Assembly: GCF_900112365.1 (NCBI RefSeq)
Contig: NZ_FOLQ01000003.1
Span: 372,001 to 436,000, forward strand
Source: Spirosoma endophyticum
GTDB taxonomy: Bacteria; Bacteroidota; Bacteroidia; Cytophagales; Spirosomataceae
Length of the DNA stretch: 64,000 nucleotides
Direction: 5' to 3'
This document shows positions 43,750 through 53,358 of the stretch, in pieces. Positions within the stretch are counted from its first letter, which is position 1. Each line of letters opens with the position of its first letter. Made by a program: the position numbers and the translations under genes. The notes below the pieces were generated by a model. The model was not told the DNA's origin. It was given only the letters and a program-made list of their open reading frames with translations, and searched no databases.

Positions 43750-45069
43750 ATGTTCGAGAATCTTCAGGATAAACTTAATAAGGCTATCAAAACCCTAAAG
43801 GGGCAGGGCCGCATTACTGAAATTAACGTTGCCGCCACTATTAAGGAAGTGCGCCGTGCTCTCACTGACGCCGACGTTAACTACAAAGTAGCAAAAGACA
43901 TCACCGATCGTATCCGCGATAAAGCACTCGACCGCAAAGTGTTAATTTCGGTTGAGCCTGGCCAGTTATTTGTCAAGATCGTGCAGGAAGAACTGACCGA
44001 GCTGATGGGTGGTGAAGCGCAGGGTATTAATATAAAAGGCGAACCGGCTGTCTTGCTGATTGCAGGGCTGCAGGGTTCAGGTAAAACGACGTTTTCAGGT
44101 AAACTGGCTGCGTACCTGAAAAAACAGGGACGTAACGTTTTACTCGTCGCAGCCGACATTTATCGCCCAGCCGCCATTGACCAGCTGAAAGTATTAGGCG
44201 AGCAGGTTGGTGTGGATGTATATGCAGAACCGGAAAACAAAAATGCCGTTGAGATTGCACTCAATGCTATTGCGCACGCGCGTAAGACTGGTAAGAAAAT
44301 CGTCATTGTGGATACCGCCGGCCGTTTAGCAGTAGACGAAGCCATGATGCAGGAAATTGAAGCCGTCAAACGGGCAATTTCGCCTACAGAAACGTTGTTC
44401 GTCGTTGACTCAATGACAGGGCAGGATGCGGTCAATACAGCCAAGACGTTTAACGAACGGCTTAATTTTGATGGCGTGGTATTAACCAAGCTTGATGGGG
44501 ATGCCCGTGGTGGAGCCGCTCTTTCGATCAAAACGGTTGTTAATAAACCGATCAAGTTTATTAGCACGGGTGAGAAAATGGAAGCGCTCGACGTATTCTA
44601 CCCCGACCGCATGGCCAGCCGAATTTTAGGCATGGGCGACGTGATTTCGCTGGTAGAGCGGGCACAACAGGCCTTCGACGAGGATGAAGCCAAGCGTATC
44701 AACGCCAAGATGCGTAAAAATCAGTTCGACTTCGACGACTTCCTGTCGCAGTTGCAGCAGATCAAGAAGATGGGCAATGTTAAAGACCTGCTAGGTATGA
44801 TTCCGGGGATGGGCAAGATGATTAAAGACTTAGATATTGACAATGAATCTTTTAAGCCTATCGAAGCCATCATCAGCTCCATGACGCCAAAAGAACGTCA
44901 GCGCCCTGACATCATTGACGGTAGTCGGAAAAAACGTATTGCCGCAGGTAGTGGCACGAATATTCAGCAAGTGAATAATCTGTTGAAACAATTCGATGAG
45001 ATGCGTAAGATGATGAAGAAAATGAACACGATGCAGGCATCGGGTAAAATGAATAAAATGATGCGGTAG
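43750..45069 (+). CDS. ffh: Signal recognition particle protein Ffh
   Basis: A 439-aa SRP54-type GTPase. The N domain is about 1-90. The G domain has P-loop LQGSGKTTFSGKLA, ADIYRPAAIDQL, VDTAGRLAVDEAMM and LTKLDGDARGGAALS. The Met-rich M domain from about 310 includes KKMGNVKDLLGMIPGMGKM and ends MNKMMR. It binds signal sequences and 4.5S RNA and targets proteins to the membrane. It is slightly shorter than the E. coli protein. The RNA partner is not in the window. Confidence 0.98.
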   Translation: MFENLQDKLNKAIKTLKGQGRITEINVAATIKEVRRALTDADVNYKVAKDITDRIRDKALDRKVLISVEPGQLFVKIVQEELTELMGGEAQGINIKGEPAVLLIAGLQGSGKTTFSGKLAAYLKKQGRNVLLVAADIYRPAAIDQLKVLGEQVGVDVYAEPENKNAVEIALNAIAHARKTGKKIVIVDTAGRLAVDEAMMQEIEAVKRAISPTETLFVVDSMTGQDAVNTAKTFNERLNFDGVVLTKLDGDARGGAALSIKTVVNKPIKFISTGEKMEALDVFYPDRMASRILGMGDVISLVERAQQAFDEDEAKRINAKMRKNQFDFDDFLSQLQQIKKMGNVKDLLGMIPGMGKMIKDLDIDNESFKPIEAIISSMTPKERQRPDIIDGSRKKRIAAGSGTNIQQVNNLLKQFDEMRKMMKKMNTMQASGKMNKMMR

Positions 45070-45071
45070 TG

Positions 45072-45138
45072 AACGTAATAATCAACAAAAAGGGGTTACC
45101 GTCATTGACAGTAATCCCTTTTTGTTGATTATTACGTT
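45072..45138. terminator. Long bidirectional terminator between ffh and the alkD-like gene
   Basis: The arms 45072-45103 and 45107-45138 pair over 32 positions with very few mismatches and a 3-nt loop. Runs of A and T flank the central stem. It ends 4 nt before the stop codon of the convergent alkD-like gene. Confidence 0.85.
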
Positions 45139-45142
45139 GTTT

Positions 45143-45847
45143 TTATAAATCCAGATAATAGCGTCGGCGGGATGGGTCGAAGCGTTCAATAGCATAACGG
45201 AGTGTAGTACGGGGCATTTTTTGAATGTGGTCATGTAAAAATTCTTCCAGTGCACTGAAGTTGCGTTTGCCTACTTCACGTAGCATCCAGCCAATAGCTT
45301 TATGAATAAGATCGTGTTTGTGGGGCAGTAGAATCTCGGCAATCGAAAACGTATCACTAAACTGTCCTAGCCGAATAAGCGCTAAAGTTGATACAATAGC
45401 TATCCGCTGGCTCCAAAGCTCATTTTCATGAGCGAGATCATACAGAATGGAGCGATCACCTTGTGCTACGTGTTTCCCAAGAATATGAGGTCAGGTAACA
45501 TCTACTAAATCCCAGTTATTAATGTATTGACGATTAGTAAGATAGCGTTCCAGAATTGCCACTTCCTGAGTTGTTGTCGCTTTTTGGCTTTGCCGTACCC
45601 AAATCAGCAGGCCTGTCATACGGCATTCATGGTAGGTGTCTTGCACTAATTGCTCCGTTTCTTCAATCGGTAAGTTCCAGAATTGTCTTACTACTACGCG
45701 TTGCTGTGGCATTGAAAGACCCAGAAAATGATCACCTTCTCCATACTGCCCGGCTCCTGTTTTAAAAAAACGTGCCAACGCCACAGCGCGCTTGGGCTGT
45801 TCTAAAGCAAGAAGCGTGTTTTTTGCATCAGCATAGGTTAGTTGCAT
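45143..45847 (-). pseudogene. DNA alkylation repair (AlkD-type) gene with in-frame TGA
   Basis: Read on the - strand, the frame from ATG 45847 to TAA 45143 would encode about 234 residues, but a TGA at 45491-45493 (codon 119) interrupts it. Residues before the stop (AVALARFFKTGAGQYGEGD; the NWDLVDVT segment) and after it (PHILGKHVAQGDRS; HKHDLIHKAIGWMLREVGK) are both typical of HEAT-repeat DNA alkylation repair enzymes, which remove alkylated bases. No frameshift is needed, only one sense codon (such as TGC, TGT or TCA) changed to TGA. The gene may be a recent pseudogene, a sequencing error, or read through. As annotated, it would yield a truncated 118-aa product. Confidence 0.85.
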
Positions 45848-45916
45848 AGGAGAAAAATAAAAAAGCAGAGATTCGTGTGAATCTCTGCCAGCATCTATAA
45901 CATACTAACTTCTCGA

Positions 45917-47326
45917 TTAGTCATTTAGCTTCGAGCGCACGAACTCCTGTTCCGACAGCAAAGGCAGTGTATACAGCATCGTTTTATTTCGTTCAAATGT
46001 TGGCCGGTCGATGTCGGCTGCCAAGTATTGACCTTTAACAAAGGCTTCAACTGTCCGCTTGATCAAATCGGCATCACTGGGACGTTCTTCTTCATCCAGC
46101 AATAATACATCATTCTCCTGATCCCGTAAAGGCAACGTTGTACCTGGTTGTTCAGGTCGAATGATCGTAGTGCCGTTGTAGCTAGTTGGTGTTTGCTTAT
46201 CGTCGTTTTTGACGCTAACGCCTGTAGGTTCGGGATCAATTTCATCGCCAGCATCATCAACGAGTACTAATTCACCTGCCGGCTCTTCTTCGGTCACTAC
46301 GTCCTGTGGCTGCTCTTCTGGTTCTGTAATGACCTCAGTTGGCTCCAGAATAGCTGGATTCGTACCATCAAAACCGGCTGCAATAATCGTTACCCGCAAA
46401 CTTTCGCCTAAGGCTTCATCGGTGATCGCACCGAATTTAAACATTCGGGCTTCATTCTGGATTTTCTTGGCCACGTGTTCTGAAATAGCCATTTGCTCTT
46501 TCAGACGCATGGCATATGCCTTACTTGACGAAATAGTCAGCAGAATACGCTTGGCACCCCGGATATCGTGATCATTGAGCAGTGGCGAATTAAGGGCAGC
46601 CTCAATAGCGCGTATAGCCCGATCTTCACCGGCGGCTTCTGCTGATCCCATTACCGACTGGCCTGCGCCTTCGAGAACTTTCTTTACGTCGGCAAAGTCA
46701 GCGTTGATGTCCCCTTGCGTGGTAATAATTTCGGCGATGCTTTTTACCGCATTGGCCAGTACGTCGTCGGCATGGGCATAAGCTTCCGTCCATGTCAGTT
46801 CGCTGTATAGTTCGGCTAACTTGTCGTTCAAAACTACCAGAACAGTATCGCAACTTTTCTTGAGCTTTTCAATACCTTCCCGTGCCTGTTCTTTCTTGTC
46901 GGTTCCTTCGTACCAATACGGCGCTGTGACAACGGCCACAGTCAGCAAGCCCATTTCACGAGCCATTTCCGCAACTACGGGAGCTGCTCCTGTACCCGTA
47001 CCACCGCCCATACCCGCCGTAATGAAAACCATTTTGGTAGGCGGAGCTAATAAATTACGGATTTCTTCGATGCTGGCACGTGCAGCATCTTCGCCAGCTT
47101 TCGCTTCAGTCCCAGCCCCTAAGCCATCGCCCAACTGTAACTTAGTTGGTACGGGATTGCTCATAAGTGCCTGACGATCAGTATTGCAAACGGCAAAACT
47201 CACATCCTGCATTTTGAGTTCGTGCATGTGTTTGACGGCATTGCCGCCCATGCCGCCAACGCCGACAACCTTTATTATGATCGGATTATCGTCTGGTATT
47301 TCGAATCTATAGCCCTGACTATTCAT
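45917..47326 (-). CDS. ftsZ: Cell division protein FtsZ
   Basis: A 469-aa tubulin-like GTPase. The N-terminal core has VVGVGGMGGNAVKHM, the GTP-binding GMGGGTGTGAAPVVAEMA and the synergy-loop region NADFADVKKVLEGAG. A long acidic linker follows (about 320-430, rich in E, D, P, T). The C-terminal peptide (YTLPLLSEQEFVRSK) differs from the common PAFLRK-type peptide. It forms the division ring. It is the last gene of the dcw cluster, 82 nt after ftsA, with a hairpin in the gap. Confidence 0.97.
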   Translation of the reverse strand: MNSQGYRFEIPDDNPIIIKVVGVGGMGGNAVKHMHELKMQDVSFAVCNTDRQALMSNPVPTKLQLGDGLGAGTEAKAGEDAARASIEEIRNLLAPPTKMVFITAGMGGGTGTGAAPVVAEMAREMGLLTVAVVTAPYWYEGTDKKEQAREGIEKLKKSCDTVLVVLNDKLAELYSELTWTEAYAHADDVLANAVKSIAEIITTQGDINADFADVKKVLEGAGQSVMGSAEAAGEDRAIRAIEAALNSPLLNDHDIRGAKRILLTISSSKAYAMRLKEQMAISEHVAKKIQNEARMFKFGAITDEALGESLRVTIIAAGFDGTNPAILEPTEVITEPEEQPQDVVTEEEPAGELVLVDDAGDEIDPEPTGVSVKNDDKQTPTSYNGTTIIRPEQPGTTLPLRDQENDVLLLDEEERPSDADLIKRTVEAFVKGQYLAADIDRPTFERNKTMLYTLPLLSEQEFVRSKLND

Positions 47327-47376
47327 CGTGTCGGTATGTGGTGTCTTTTTGTGTTACAAAACTGTATATTTATCCG

Positions 47377-47399
47377 CAAACCGGTATGCTGCCGGTTTG
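47377..47399 (-). promoter_or_regulatory. Hairpin between ftsA and ftsZ
   Basis: An 8-bp stem CAAACCGG/CCGGTTTG has a 7-nt loop in the 82-nt ftsA-ftsZ gap. No T-run follows on the - strand, so it is more likely an RNA processing or stability element than a terminator. Confidence 0.4.
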
Positions 47400-47408
47400 T
47401 TACAATCA

Positions 47409-48824
47409 TCAATATGGATCGGTTTCGTTCCCCCGTATTGGTTGCGTTAATTTACGGAACCATTTCATGAGTTGCCCTTCTTCGGCCTCTTTCGGTTGTT
47501 CTACCGGTGGTTTTGAAACAGGCGGTTTGGCCGTGCCGATCGGAGGATTAGGATTACCATAAGATGGCCGAACCGGCGTGGTAGCAGGCTGTTCATCATA
47601 AATGGCCCGATTGGGATCACTTATAAATGAAATACGATTATCAATCGTCTTATAGCCAGCCCACACTAAACCAACAGCAGTGGCATAAGCAGGATCGCCA
47701 ACTAAATCGGCACGGCCGTTGGGTTCCAGATGTTCAGGAAATCCAACGCGTACTTCTTCAACACCCGTTACGCGACCAAAAATATGCTCTACGCCTGGAA
47801 TCAGGGCAGAACCGCCCGTTAATACAAGGCCGCCCAGCAATTTGCCATCGTAACCAGAGCGAATGATTTCAGCCTGCACCAGTGCCGCAATTTCACGTAG
47901 CCGATCTTCGATAATAAGCGCTACATTTTTTAGCAGAACGTCTTTGGGTTTTCGGTTGCTCAATCCTGGTACAGCCACAACCTCGTTCAGATTGTATTCG
48001 GTAGGATTGGCACTGCCAAATTTTTTCTTGAGTTGCTCCGCCTGATTGGGCAGAATTTTACAACCTGCCTGAATATCGGATGTCAGGCTATTGCCTGCCC
48101 ACGGGAAGACCGCAACATGACGTAGTACATTCCGATAATAAATGGCCATTTCGGTGGTGCCACCGCCAATATCTACCAGAGCGACCCCTGCATATTTTTC
48201 TTCGTCCGTCAGTACGGCCAATCCGGAAGCCAGCGCCGACAACATCATCGTGTCCTGTGCCAGATTGTTGCGCGTAATACACTTACGAATGTTCCGGGCT
48301 GCGTTTGCCTGAGCTGTAATTAACTGAAAATCAGCACCCAGTTTAACGCCGTTACGGCCAACAGGCTGGTTTACATTTGTCTCTGTATCGACCACGAAGT
48401 CCATCGGCAAAACATGGATAATCTCCTTGTCAGCCGGAATCGAGGTGCGATACATGTCATTTAGCAGATGGTCGATATCTTCGGTCTGGATCTCGTCGCC
48501 CGATGAAGAACGCGTAATACTACCACTGGACTTAACCGATGTTACATGGGCACCGCTAAAACTGACATTAACTAAGTGAATGTTCAGGTTCGATTGATTG
48601 GAAGCCTCTGCTACTGCACGCCGAATAGCGTTCACCGTATTATTGACATTCACGACCGAGCCTTTAGCTACTCCGTCGGTTAGTGTCGTTTCGCCCACAC
48701 CCAGTACTTCGAGTGTTTCCTGTTCTTTATTGTTACGAATCAACCGTCCAGCTACTGCACAAACTTTAGTGCTACCAATGTCCAGACCCACTACTATTTT
48801 CTCGTCCATGCCCGTTGTTGTCAT
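47409..48824 (-). CDS. ftsA: Cell division protein FtsA
   Basis: This is 471 aa from ATG 48824, chosen because it gives an ATGA overlap with the ftsQ stop; a longer TTG start at 48830 and a shorter ATG at 48809 are possible. The actin-fold motif GLDIGSTKVCAVAG, the phosphate-binding VDIGGGTTEMAIY and the LTGGSALIPGVEHIF segment are present. The C-terminus is a Pro-rich stretch followed by a short amphipathic end (EGQLMKWFRKLTQPIRG) that would bind the membrane. It anchors FtsZ to the membrane. Confidence 0.96.
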   Translation of the reverse strand: MTTTGMDEKIVVGLDIGSTKVCAVAGRLIRNNKEQETLEVLGVGETTLTDGVAKGSVVNVNNTVNAIRRAVAEASNQSNLNIHLVNVSFSGAHVTSVKSSGSITRSSSGDEIQTEDIDHLLNDMYRTSIPADKEIIHVLPMDFVVDTETNVNQPVGRNGVKLGADFQLITAQANAARNIRKCITRNNLAQDTMMLSALASGLAVLTDEEKYAGVALVDIGGGTTEMAIYYRNVLRHVAVFPWAGNSLTSDIQAGCKILPNQAEQLKKKFGSANPTEYNLNEVVAVPGLSNRKPKDVLLKNVALIIEDRLREIAALVQAEIIRSGYDGKLLGGLVLTGGSALIPGVEHIFGRVTGVEEVRVGFPEHLEPNGRADLVGDPAYATAVGLVWAGYKTIDNRISFISDPNRAIYDEQPATTPVRPSYGNPNPPIGTAKPPVSKPPVEQPKEAEEGQLMKWFRKLTQPIRGNETDPY

Positions 48825-49594
48825 TCGCAAACTAATTGGTTTCGGTATTGAACGCTTACTCGGCTATAACGATCCCATCCTTTAGCCGGCAAAACGTCCG
48901 TATAAACTAATTTCAGCTTCTTAAACTTTGCGTCCAGATCAGTAGGCGGTCCAAATTCAATTTGGTGATTACCCATCTGTGGCCACATAATTACTTCGCC
49001 CTGCTCATCTACCGCTAATTCGGTAATTTGTGCCCGCCAGAACGGATCATCATGAATTCGTTTCAGCAAATCCAGCAATGGCCGGTTACGCTCACTAACT
49101 AACGAACGATTCTGACGAAAATAATTTCCTGTCAGAATCGGCACCCGGGCCGAGTAATTCATCGAAATCGGGAAAAAACGGCCCTCTTCGCTTACATACT
49201 GTCCAGATACGGCTCGAACCCCATCACTAGCCACCATTAATCGGGCTAGCGGACGAGGTTGTTCAATCACGACGAGCAAGTCCCCCGTCAAGTCACGCGA
49301 TACTTGGCACTTTTTTACCAATCCATGGTTTTGCAATCTTTTTTCCAACTGTCGGAAATCGACTTCTTTGTAGTCTTTTCCAATAATTGGATCGGCACCT
49401 CCATTGGTTAAGTAGCCCATTACGTCTCGGCGCGTCAGAAACTGATGGCCCTCAATCTGATCGAGCCGAATAATAACTGCCCGAACGTGCTTCTGTCCAT
49501 GCCTGATTTCGGTGAAAGCAATAAGCCCAAATAAGCTCAAAAGCCCCCCGATTGTAAGCAACCACTTTTTGGATGATTTAAAGGTAGAAAACAT
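48821..49594 (-). CDS. ftsQ: Cell division protein FtsQ
   Basis: A 257-aa bitopic protein with one transmembrane helix at about residues 12-28 (LLTIGGLLSLFGLIAFTE). A POTRA-like domain follows (VIIRLDQIEGHQFLTRRDV; FRQLEKRLQNHGLVKKC), then an FtsQ/DivIB beta domain (VISEQPRPLAR-type segment seen as VVIEQPRPLARLMV). Its place between murC and ftsA supports the call. It recruits other divisome proteins in the periplasm. Confidence 0.9.
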   Translation of the reverse strand: MFSTFKSSKKWLLTIGGLLSLFGLIAFTEIRHGQKHVRAVIIRLDQIEGHQFLTRRDVMGYLTNGGADPIIGKDYKEVDFRQLEKRLQNHGLVKKCQVSRDLTGDLLVVIEQPRPLARLMVASDGVRAVSGQYVSEEGRFFPISMNYSARVPILTGNYFRQNRSLVSERNRPLLDLLKRIHDDPFWRAQITELAVDEQGEVIMWPQMGNHQIEFGPPTDLDAKFKKLKLVYTDVLPAKGWDRYSRVSVQYRNQLVCE

Positions 49595-49631
49595 CTGTAA
49601 ATAAGCTTAATTGTTTTCCAGATATTTTTAT

Positions 49632-51017
49632 CTATTGGTATTCAACGATGTTTTTTAATGTTGGTAACAGTTGATCTATATCTCCTGCACCTATGGTTAC
49701 AAGCAAAGAGGGCCGCATTTGTTGCACAACGTCGGGTAATTCAGCTTTGGTGCATTTTATTTTAGTTTTCGATTGTATGTCCCGAAAAATCAAATCCGAC
49801 GTAACGCCTTCCATGGGTAGCTCGCGGGCCGGGTAAATATCCAACAGAATAACATTATCGGCCAACGATAAACTTTCCGCAAAACCCTGTGCAAAATCGC
49901 GTGTTCGACTGAACAGGTGCGGTTGGAAAATAGCCGTTAATTCTCGATCGGGATAGAGGGCCTTAACTGACGATAAAAATGCCTGCACTTCAGCCGGATG
50001 GTGAGCGTAGTCGTCAATAAGGATAGCAGAATCTGTTTTAAGTACGTACTCAAACCGTCGCCGAACACCTCGGTAACTGGCCAGTGCAGAACGAACGGCT
50101 TCTGGCGATACGCCCACTTGCAAGGCTACTGCTCCAGCCGCAACCGCATTCTCAACGTTGTGAAAACCGGGTACGGTTAGAGTAATATCTGCAATAACGC
50201 CTTTTGGATGTACAATATCAAATATGAAGGACGCTTGTTCAATTCGCAGGTTTTGGCTGTGATACTCACCTTCTTGTAATGAATACTGTCGAACAGTGGC
50301 TTTTGTTTTATCCGCCAGCGATAATCCTTTTTTCATGAACAACACGCCATCGTCTTCGATTTGACTAACAAAAATCCCGAACGATTCAAGAACGGCCTCG
50401 TGGGCTCCGTAAATATCCAGATGGTCGGCATCGGTCGAGGTTACGATGGCGAACGTTGGAAACAATGTCAGAAATGAACGGTCAAATTCATCGGCTTCTA
50501 CCACGCACACTACTGACCGAAGATCGTCGGCAGGTTCGTTGAGTAAAAAGTTCGTGCCGTAGTTATTTGTAATGCCGCCCAGAAAAGCCGCGCAGTTGAC
50601 ACCCGCATGGCGCAGGATATGAGCGACCATCGACGACGTAGTGGTTTTGCCGTGTGTGCCCGCTACGCCAATGGTGGTCATCTGACCAGCGAGCAAGCCT
50701 AACACCTGCGAGCGTTTCTGAAGCGTGAATCTATTTTCTACGAAAAAAACATATTCAGCATGTGTTTTCGGAACGGCCGGTGTATAAATCACTAAGGTTT
50801 CGGCTGGATTTTTCCGAAAGCGAGCTGGTATCTGGTCAACATCTTCGGTAAAATGAATGGCCATCCCTTCAACTTGCAACGAGTCGGTAAGAGCCGTTTG
50901 TGTTTTGTCGTAGCCTACTACGTCATACCCGTTTACCTGAAACCAGCGAGCCAGCGCACTCATGCCGATACCACCGATACCGAGAAAATAAATGTATTTG
51001 AATTGATCTAATGTCAT
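49632..51017 (-). CDS. murC: UDP-N-acetylmuramate--L-alanine ligase MurC
   Basis: A 461-aa Mur ligase. The N-terminal nucleotide-binding region starts FLGIGGIGMSALARWFQ. ATP loop GVAGTHGKTTTSSM, the VVEADEFDRSFL segment and the C-terminal YAHHPAEVQAFL and ITIGAGDIDQL-type end are typical of MurC. It adds L-alanine to UDP-MurNAc in the cytoplasm. A 45-nt spacer upstream carries a weak GGAAAG/CTTTCC hairpin. Confidence 0.97.
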   Translation of the reverse strand: MTLDQFKYIYFLGIGGIGMSALARWFQVNGYDVVGYDKTQTALTDSLQVEGMAIHFTEDVDQIPARFRKNPAETLVIYTPAVPKTHAEYVFFVENRFTLQKRSQVLGLLAGQMTTIGVAGTHGKTTTSSMVAHILRHAGVNCAAFLGGITNNYGTNFLLNEPADDLRSVVCVVEADEFDRSFLTLFPTFAIVTSTDADHLDIYGAHEAVLESFGIFVSQIEDDGVLFMKKGLSLADKTKATVRQYSLQEGEYHSQNLRIEQASFIFDIVHPKGVIADITLTVPGFHNVENAVAAGAVALQVGVSPEAVRSALASYRGVRRRFEYVLKTDSAILIDDYAHHPAEVQAFLSSVKALYPDRELTAIFQPHLFSRTRDFAQGFAESLSLADNVILLDIYPARELPMEGVTSDLIFRDIQSKTKIKCTKAELPDVVQQMRPSLLVTIGAGDIDQLLPTLKNIVEYQ

Positions 51018-51062
51018 TACTTGAGGACGGAAAGGGAGAAAAGTACTTTCCTCCGCTCTCTA

Positions 51063-52154
51063 TTATTTTGTTAATTTAATTACTTCTTCGGCAATGTCAC
51101 GGGCGGCATTTGGCTTTGCCAGTGTCTTTATCTGGGTGCGTAATTGATGCTGTTGTGTTGGGTTGCTCAGTAAGTTCAGGGCAGACGTAATGAGTTCTTC
51201 GCGTGCAGCTCGATCATTGACCAGCAACGCAGCATTATGCTCCACCAGACTCATGGCGTTTTTAGTTTGATGATCTTCAGCCGCTGCTGGGAAAGGTACC
51301 AGAATAGCCGGGCGCCCCACTAAACACAATTCGGAAACTGACAAAGCACCAGCCCGCGACACCACTACGTCAGCAACGGCATAGGCTTTATCCATATCGT
51401 AAATAAAGTCATAGGCCTTAATCAAGGGAGAGCCAACAGCCGCTACGGCTGCTTTGGCCCGCTCACTGAAGGCTGGCCCCGTCTGCCAGACTACCTGAAC
51501 GCCTGCATCTACAAAACGCTGCAAACCAGTTTCTATACTCTCGTTGATCGTTCTTGCTCCCTGACTCCCACCAATGATCAAAAGAGTAGGACGGCTGGCT
51601 TCCAGGCCAAACAATAGTCGGCCAGCCTCTATCTGTTGATCCGCCAGTTGAATGTCGCTACGGACCGGATTGCCCGTTAGTTTAAGCTTATCGGCGGGAA
51701 AAAACTGCTCCATACCGGGGTAGGCCACGCAAATGCGTTTTGCCCAACGGGCTAATACTTTATTGGTCAGGCCGGCATAAGAGTTCTGCTCCTGAATTAG
51801 GGTGGGGATACCTTTGAGTGAAGCGGCTAATAAGAGTGGTCCGCTGGCATACCCTCCCACACCTACGGCTGCGTCGGGCTGGAAGGTGCGAACGATTTGC
51901 CAGGCACGTAGTAAACTCCGGCCTAATTTGATTGGGAAGCCCAAATTAGCCAAGGTTAATTCGCGTTTTATGCCAACAACCGGCAACCCTACGATGGTAT
52001 AACCAGCACGGGGTACTTTTTCCATCTCCATTTTACCCTCGGCCCCAACAAATAAAATTTCTGTAGCTGGATCAATTGCTTTCAGCTCGTTGGCGATGGC
52101 TATAGCTGGGTAAATATGTCCGCCGGTTCCGCCCCCGCTGATGATAACTTTCAT
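51063..52154 (-). CDS. murG: UDP-N-acetylglucosamine transferase MurG
   Basis: A 363-aa GT28 enzyme. The N-terminal motif is ISGGGTGGHIYPAIAIANEL. The acceptor-side GVGGYASGPLLLAASLKGIP, the nucleotide-sugar-binding GGSQGARTINESI and ADVVVSRAGALSVSELCLVG are conserved. It makes lipid II from lipid I at the inner face of the membrane. It starts 2 nt after the ftsW stop. Confidence 0.97.
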   Translation of the reverse strand: MKVIISGGGTGGHIYPAIAIANELKAIDPATEILFVGAEGKMEMEKVPRAGYTIVGLPVVGIKRELTLANLGFPIKLGRSLLRAWQIVRTFQPDAAVGVGGYASGPLLLAASLKGIPTLIQEQNSYAGLTNKVLARWAKRICVAYPGMEQFFPADKLKLTGNPVRSDIQLADQQIEAGRLLFGLEASRPTLLIIGGSQGARTINESIETGLQRFVDAGVQVVWQTGPAFSERAKAAVAAVGSPLIKAYDFIYDMDKAYAVADVVVSRAGALSVSELCLVGRPAILVPFPAAAEDHQTKNAMSLVEHNAALLVNDRAAREELITSALNLLSNPTQQHQLRTQIKTLAKPNAARDIAEEVIKLTK

Positions 52155-52156
52155 AC

Positions 52157-53278
52157 TTAAATTTTACTTTCGTCGGCTTCGTCGCGGCTGACACTTAATA
52201 CAATACCAATGGCTAAGCCTGTGAATATGAGGGATGTACCACCCATACTTAACAATGGCAACGGTTGCCCGGTTACGGGTGCTAAACCAATGGCCACACA
52301 AATGCTGGCAAAAGCCTGGAACACAATACTGAATGTCAGCCCCGCCGATAATAAACCACCGAAAGGCCGGGTTGCTTTCTGAAGTGTTTTCATCCCTCGC
52401 CACAAAAACCATATATAGGCAAGTACGACTGGAATGCCGCCCAGTAGCAAACCATATTCTTCCACGATGATGGCGTAAATGAAATCAGAGAATGGGTTTG
52501 GTAGCGTATTGCGCTGGTGACTATTACCGGGTCCCTGACCCGTTATCCCACCATTGGCCAGGGCTATATAGGACTGTTCAACTTGGTAAGGAAGCGTGTC
52601 TGACTTAGTAAAAATAGCGACTCGGTTAACGGCTGTTTCCAGGCGTTGACCAACGGCTAAGGCTATTCCGCCAAACAGAATACAAGCCGCGATCATATAG
52701 CCTAAATATCGAACTGGTACCCGGCCAATGTACATTAGTAGAAAGCAGGTCGCGCCCAGCAACAGGGCTGTTGACGTATTGGACAGAATAATAAGTGAGC
52801 AAATAAGCGCAATCCAGATGATCAGGTTAAATAACACGCTGGGGTCACTCATGAAGCGCTGGCGTTTGGCTAACATGGCTGCCAGATTGGAAATAAGCGC
52901 TAGTTTGGCCAAATCTGACGGCTGAAATGTCTGGTTAATAATGGGAATCGTTACCCAGCGTGATGCGTCGTTTAAGGTTGCTCCTTTGAAAAAGGCCCAC
53001 AATAACAAGGGTACTGACAGCCACAAGCCATATTTCGACAAGCGGGCGTAGTAAACGTAGTTGATCTTATGCGCGAAATAGGTGCAGGCGATTCCAATCA
53101 GGAGCAGTGAGCCATGTTTGAGCAGAAAGACTTCGGTGTTGCCATCGAGTTCCCGAAAGGCCTTGGTACCAGTCGCACTATAGACGACCAGCACGCTCAT
53201 GATGGATAGATATAGGACAATCCACCAGATTTGGCGGTCACCTTTAAGATGCGTACGAATCCACTCGCGTAAAGCCAT
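52157..53278 (-). CDS. ftsW: Peptidoglycan glycosyltransferase FtsW (SEDS family)
   Basis: A 373-aa polytopic SEDS protein with about 10 transmembrane segments. Conserved pieces are FQPSDLAKLALISNLAAML, the extracellular loop with GNSHQRNTLPNPFSDFIYAI, and GLAPVTGQPLPLLSMGGTSLIF. It polymerises septal glycan with a class B PBP. Its place between murD and murG supports FtsW over RodA. Confidence 0.95.
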   Translation of the reverse strand: MALREWIRTHLKGDRQIWWIVLYLSIMSVLVVYSATGTKAFRELDGNTEVFLLKHGSLLLIGIACTYFAHKINYVYYARLSKYGLWLSVPLLLWAFFKGATLNDASRWVTIPIINQTFQPSDLAKLALISNLAAMLAKRQRFMSDPSVLFNLIIWIALICSLIILSNTSTALLLGATCFLLMYIGRVPVRYLGYMIAACILFGGIALAVGQRLETAVNRVAIFTKSDTLPYQVEQSYIALANGGITGQGPGNSHQRNTLPNPFSDFIYAIIVEEYGLLLGGIPVVLAYIWFLWRGMKTLQKATRPFGGLLSAGLTFSIVFQAFASICVAIGLAPVTGQPLPLLSMGGTSLIFTGLAIGIVLSVSRDEADESKI

Positions 53279-53288
53279 GGTTTTCTAC

Positions 53289-53358
53289 TGATAAATGATG
53301 AGTTGTGAATGATAAATGATTTTGCCCACGAGCATTTATCATTCATCATTCATCATTA
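53289..53358. repeat. Low-complexity palindrome of TGATAAATGA/TCATTTATCA words, overlapping the end of murD
   Basis: The first half carries repeated TGATAAATGAT words. The second half carries CATTTATCATTCATCATTCAT, matching the complement at about 20 of 23 core positions. The right arm overlaps the last codons of murD (the MMNDE end), so the repeat contributes to the protein's C-terminus. Confidence 0.65.

Noticed and set aside
45491-45493. Selenocysteine codon in the alkD-like gene
   Set aside because: No selenocysteine insertion structure is apparent after the TGA, and AlkD-type enzymes do not use a catalytic Cys/Sec at this point. A nonsense mutation or read error is simpler.
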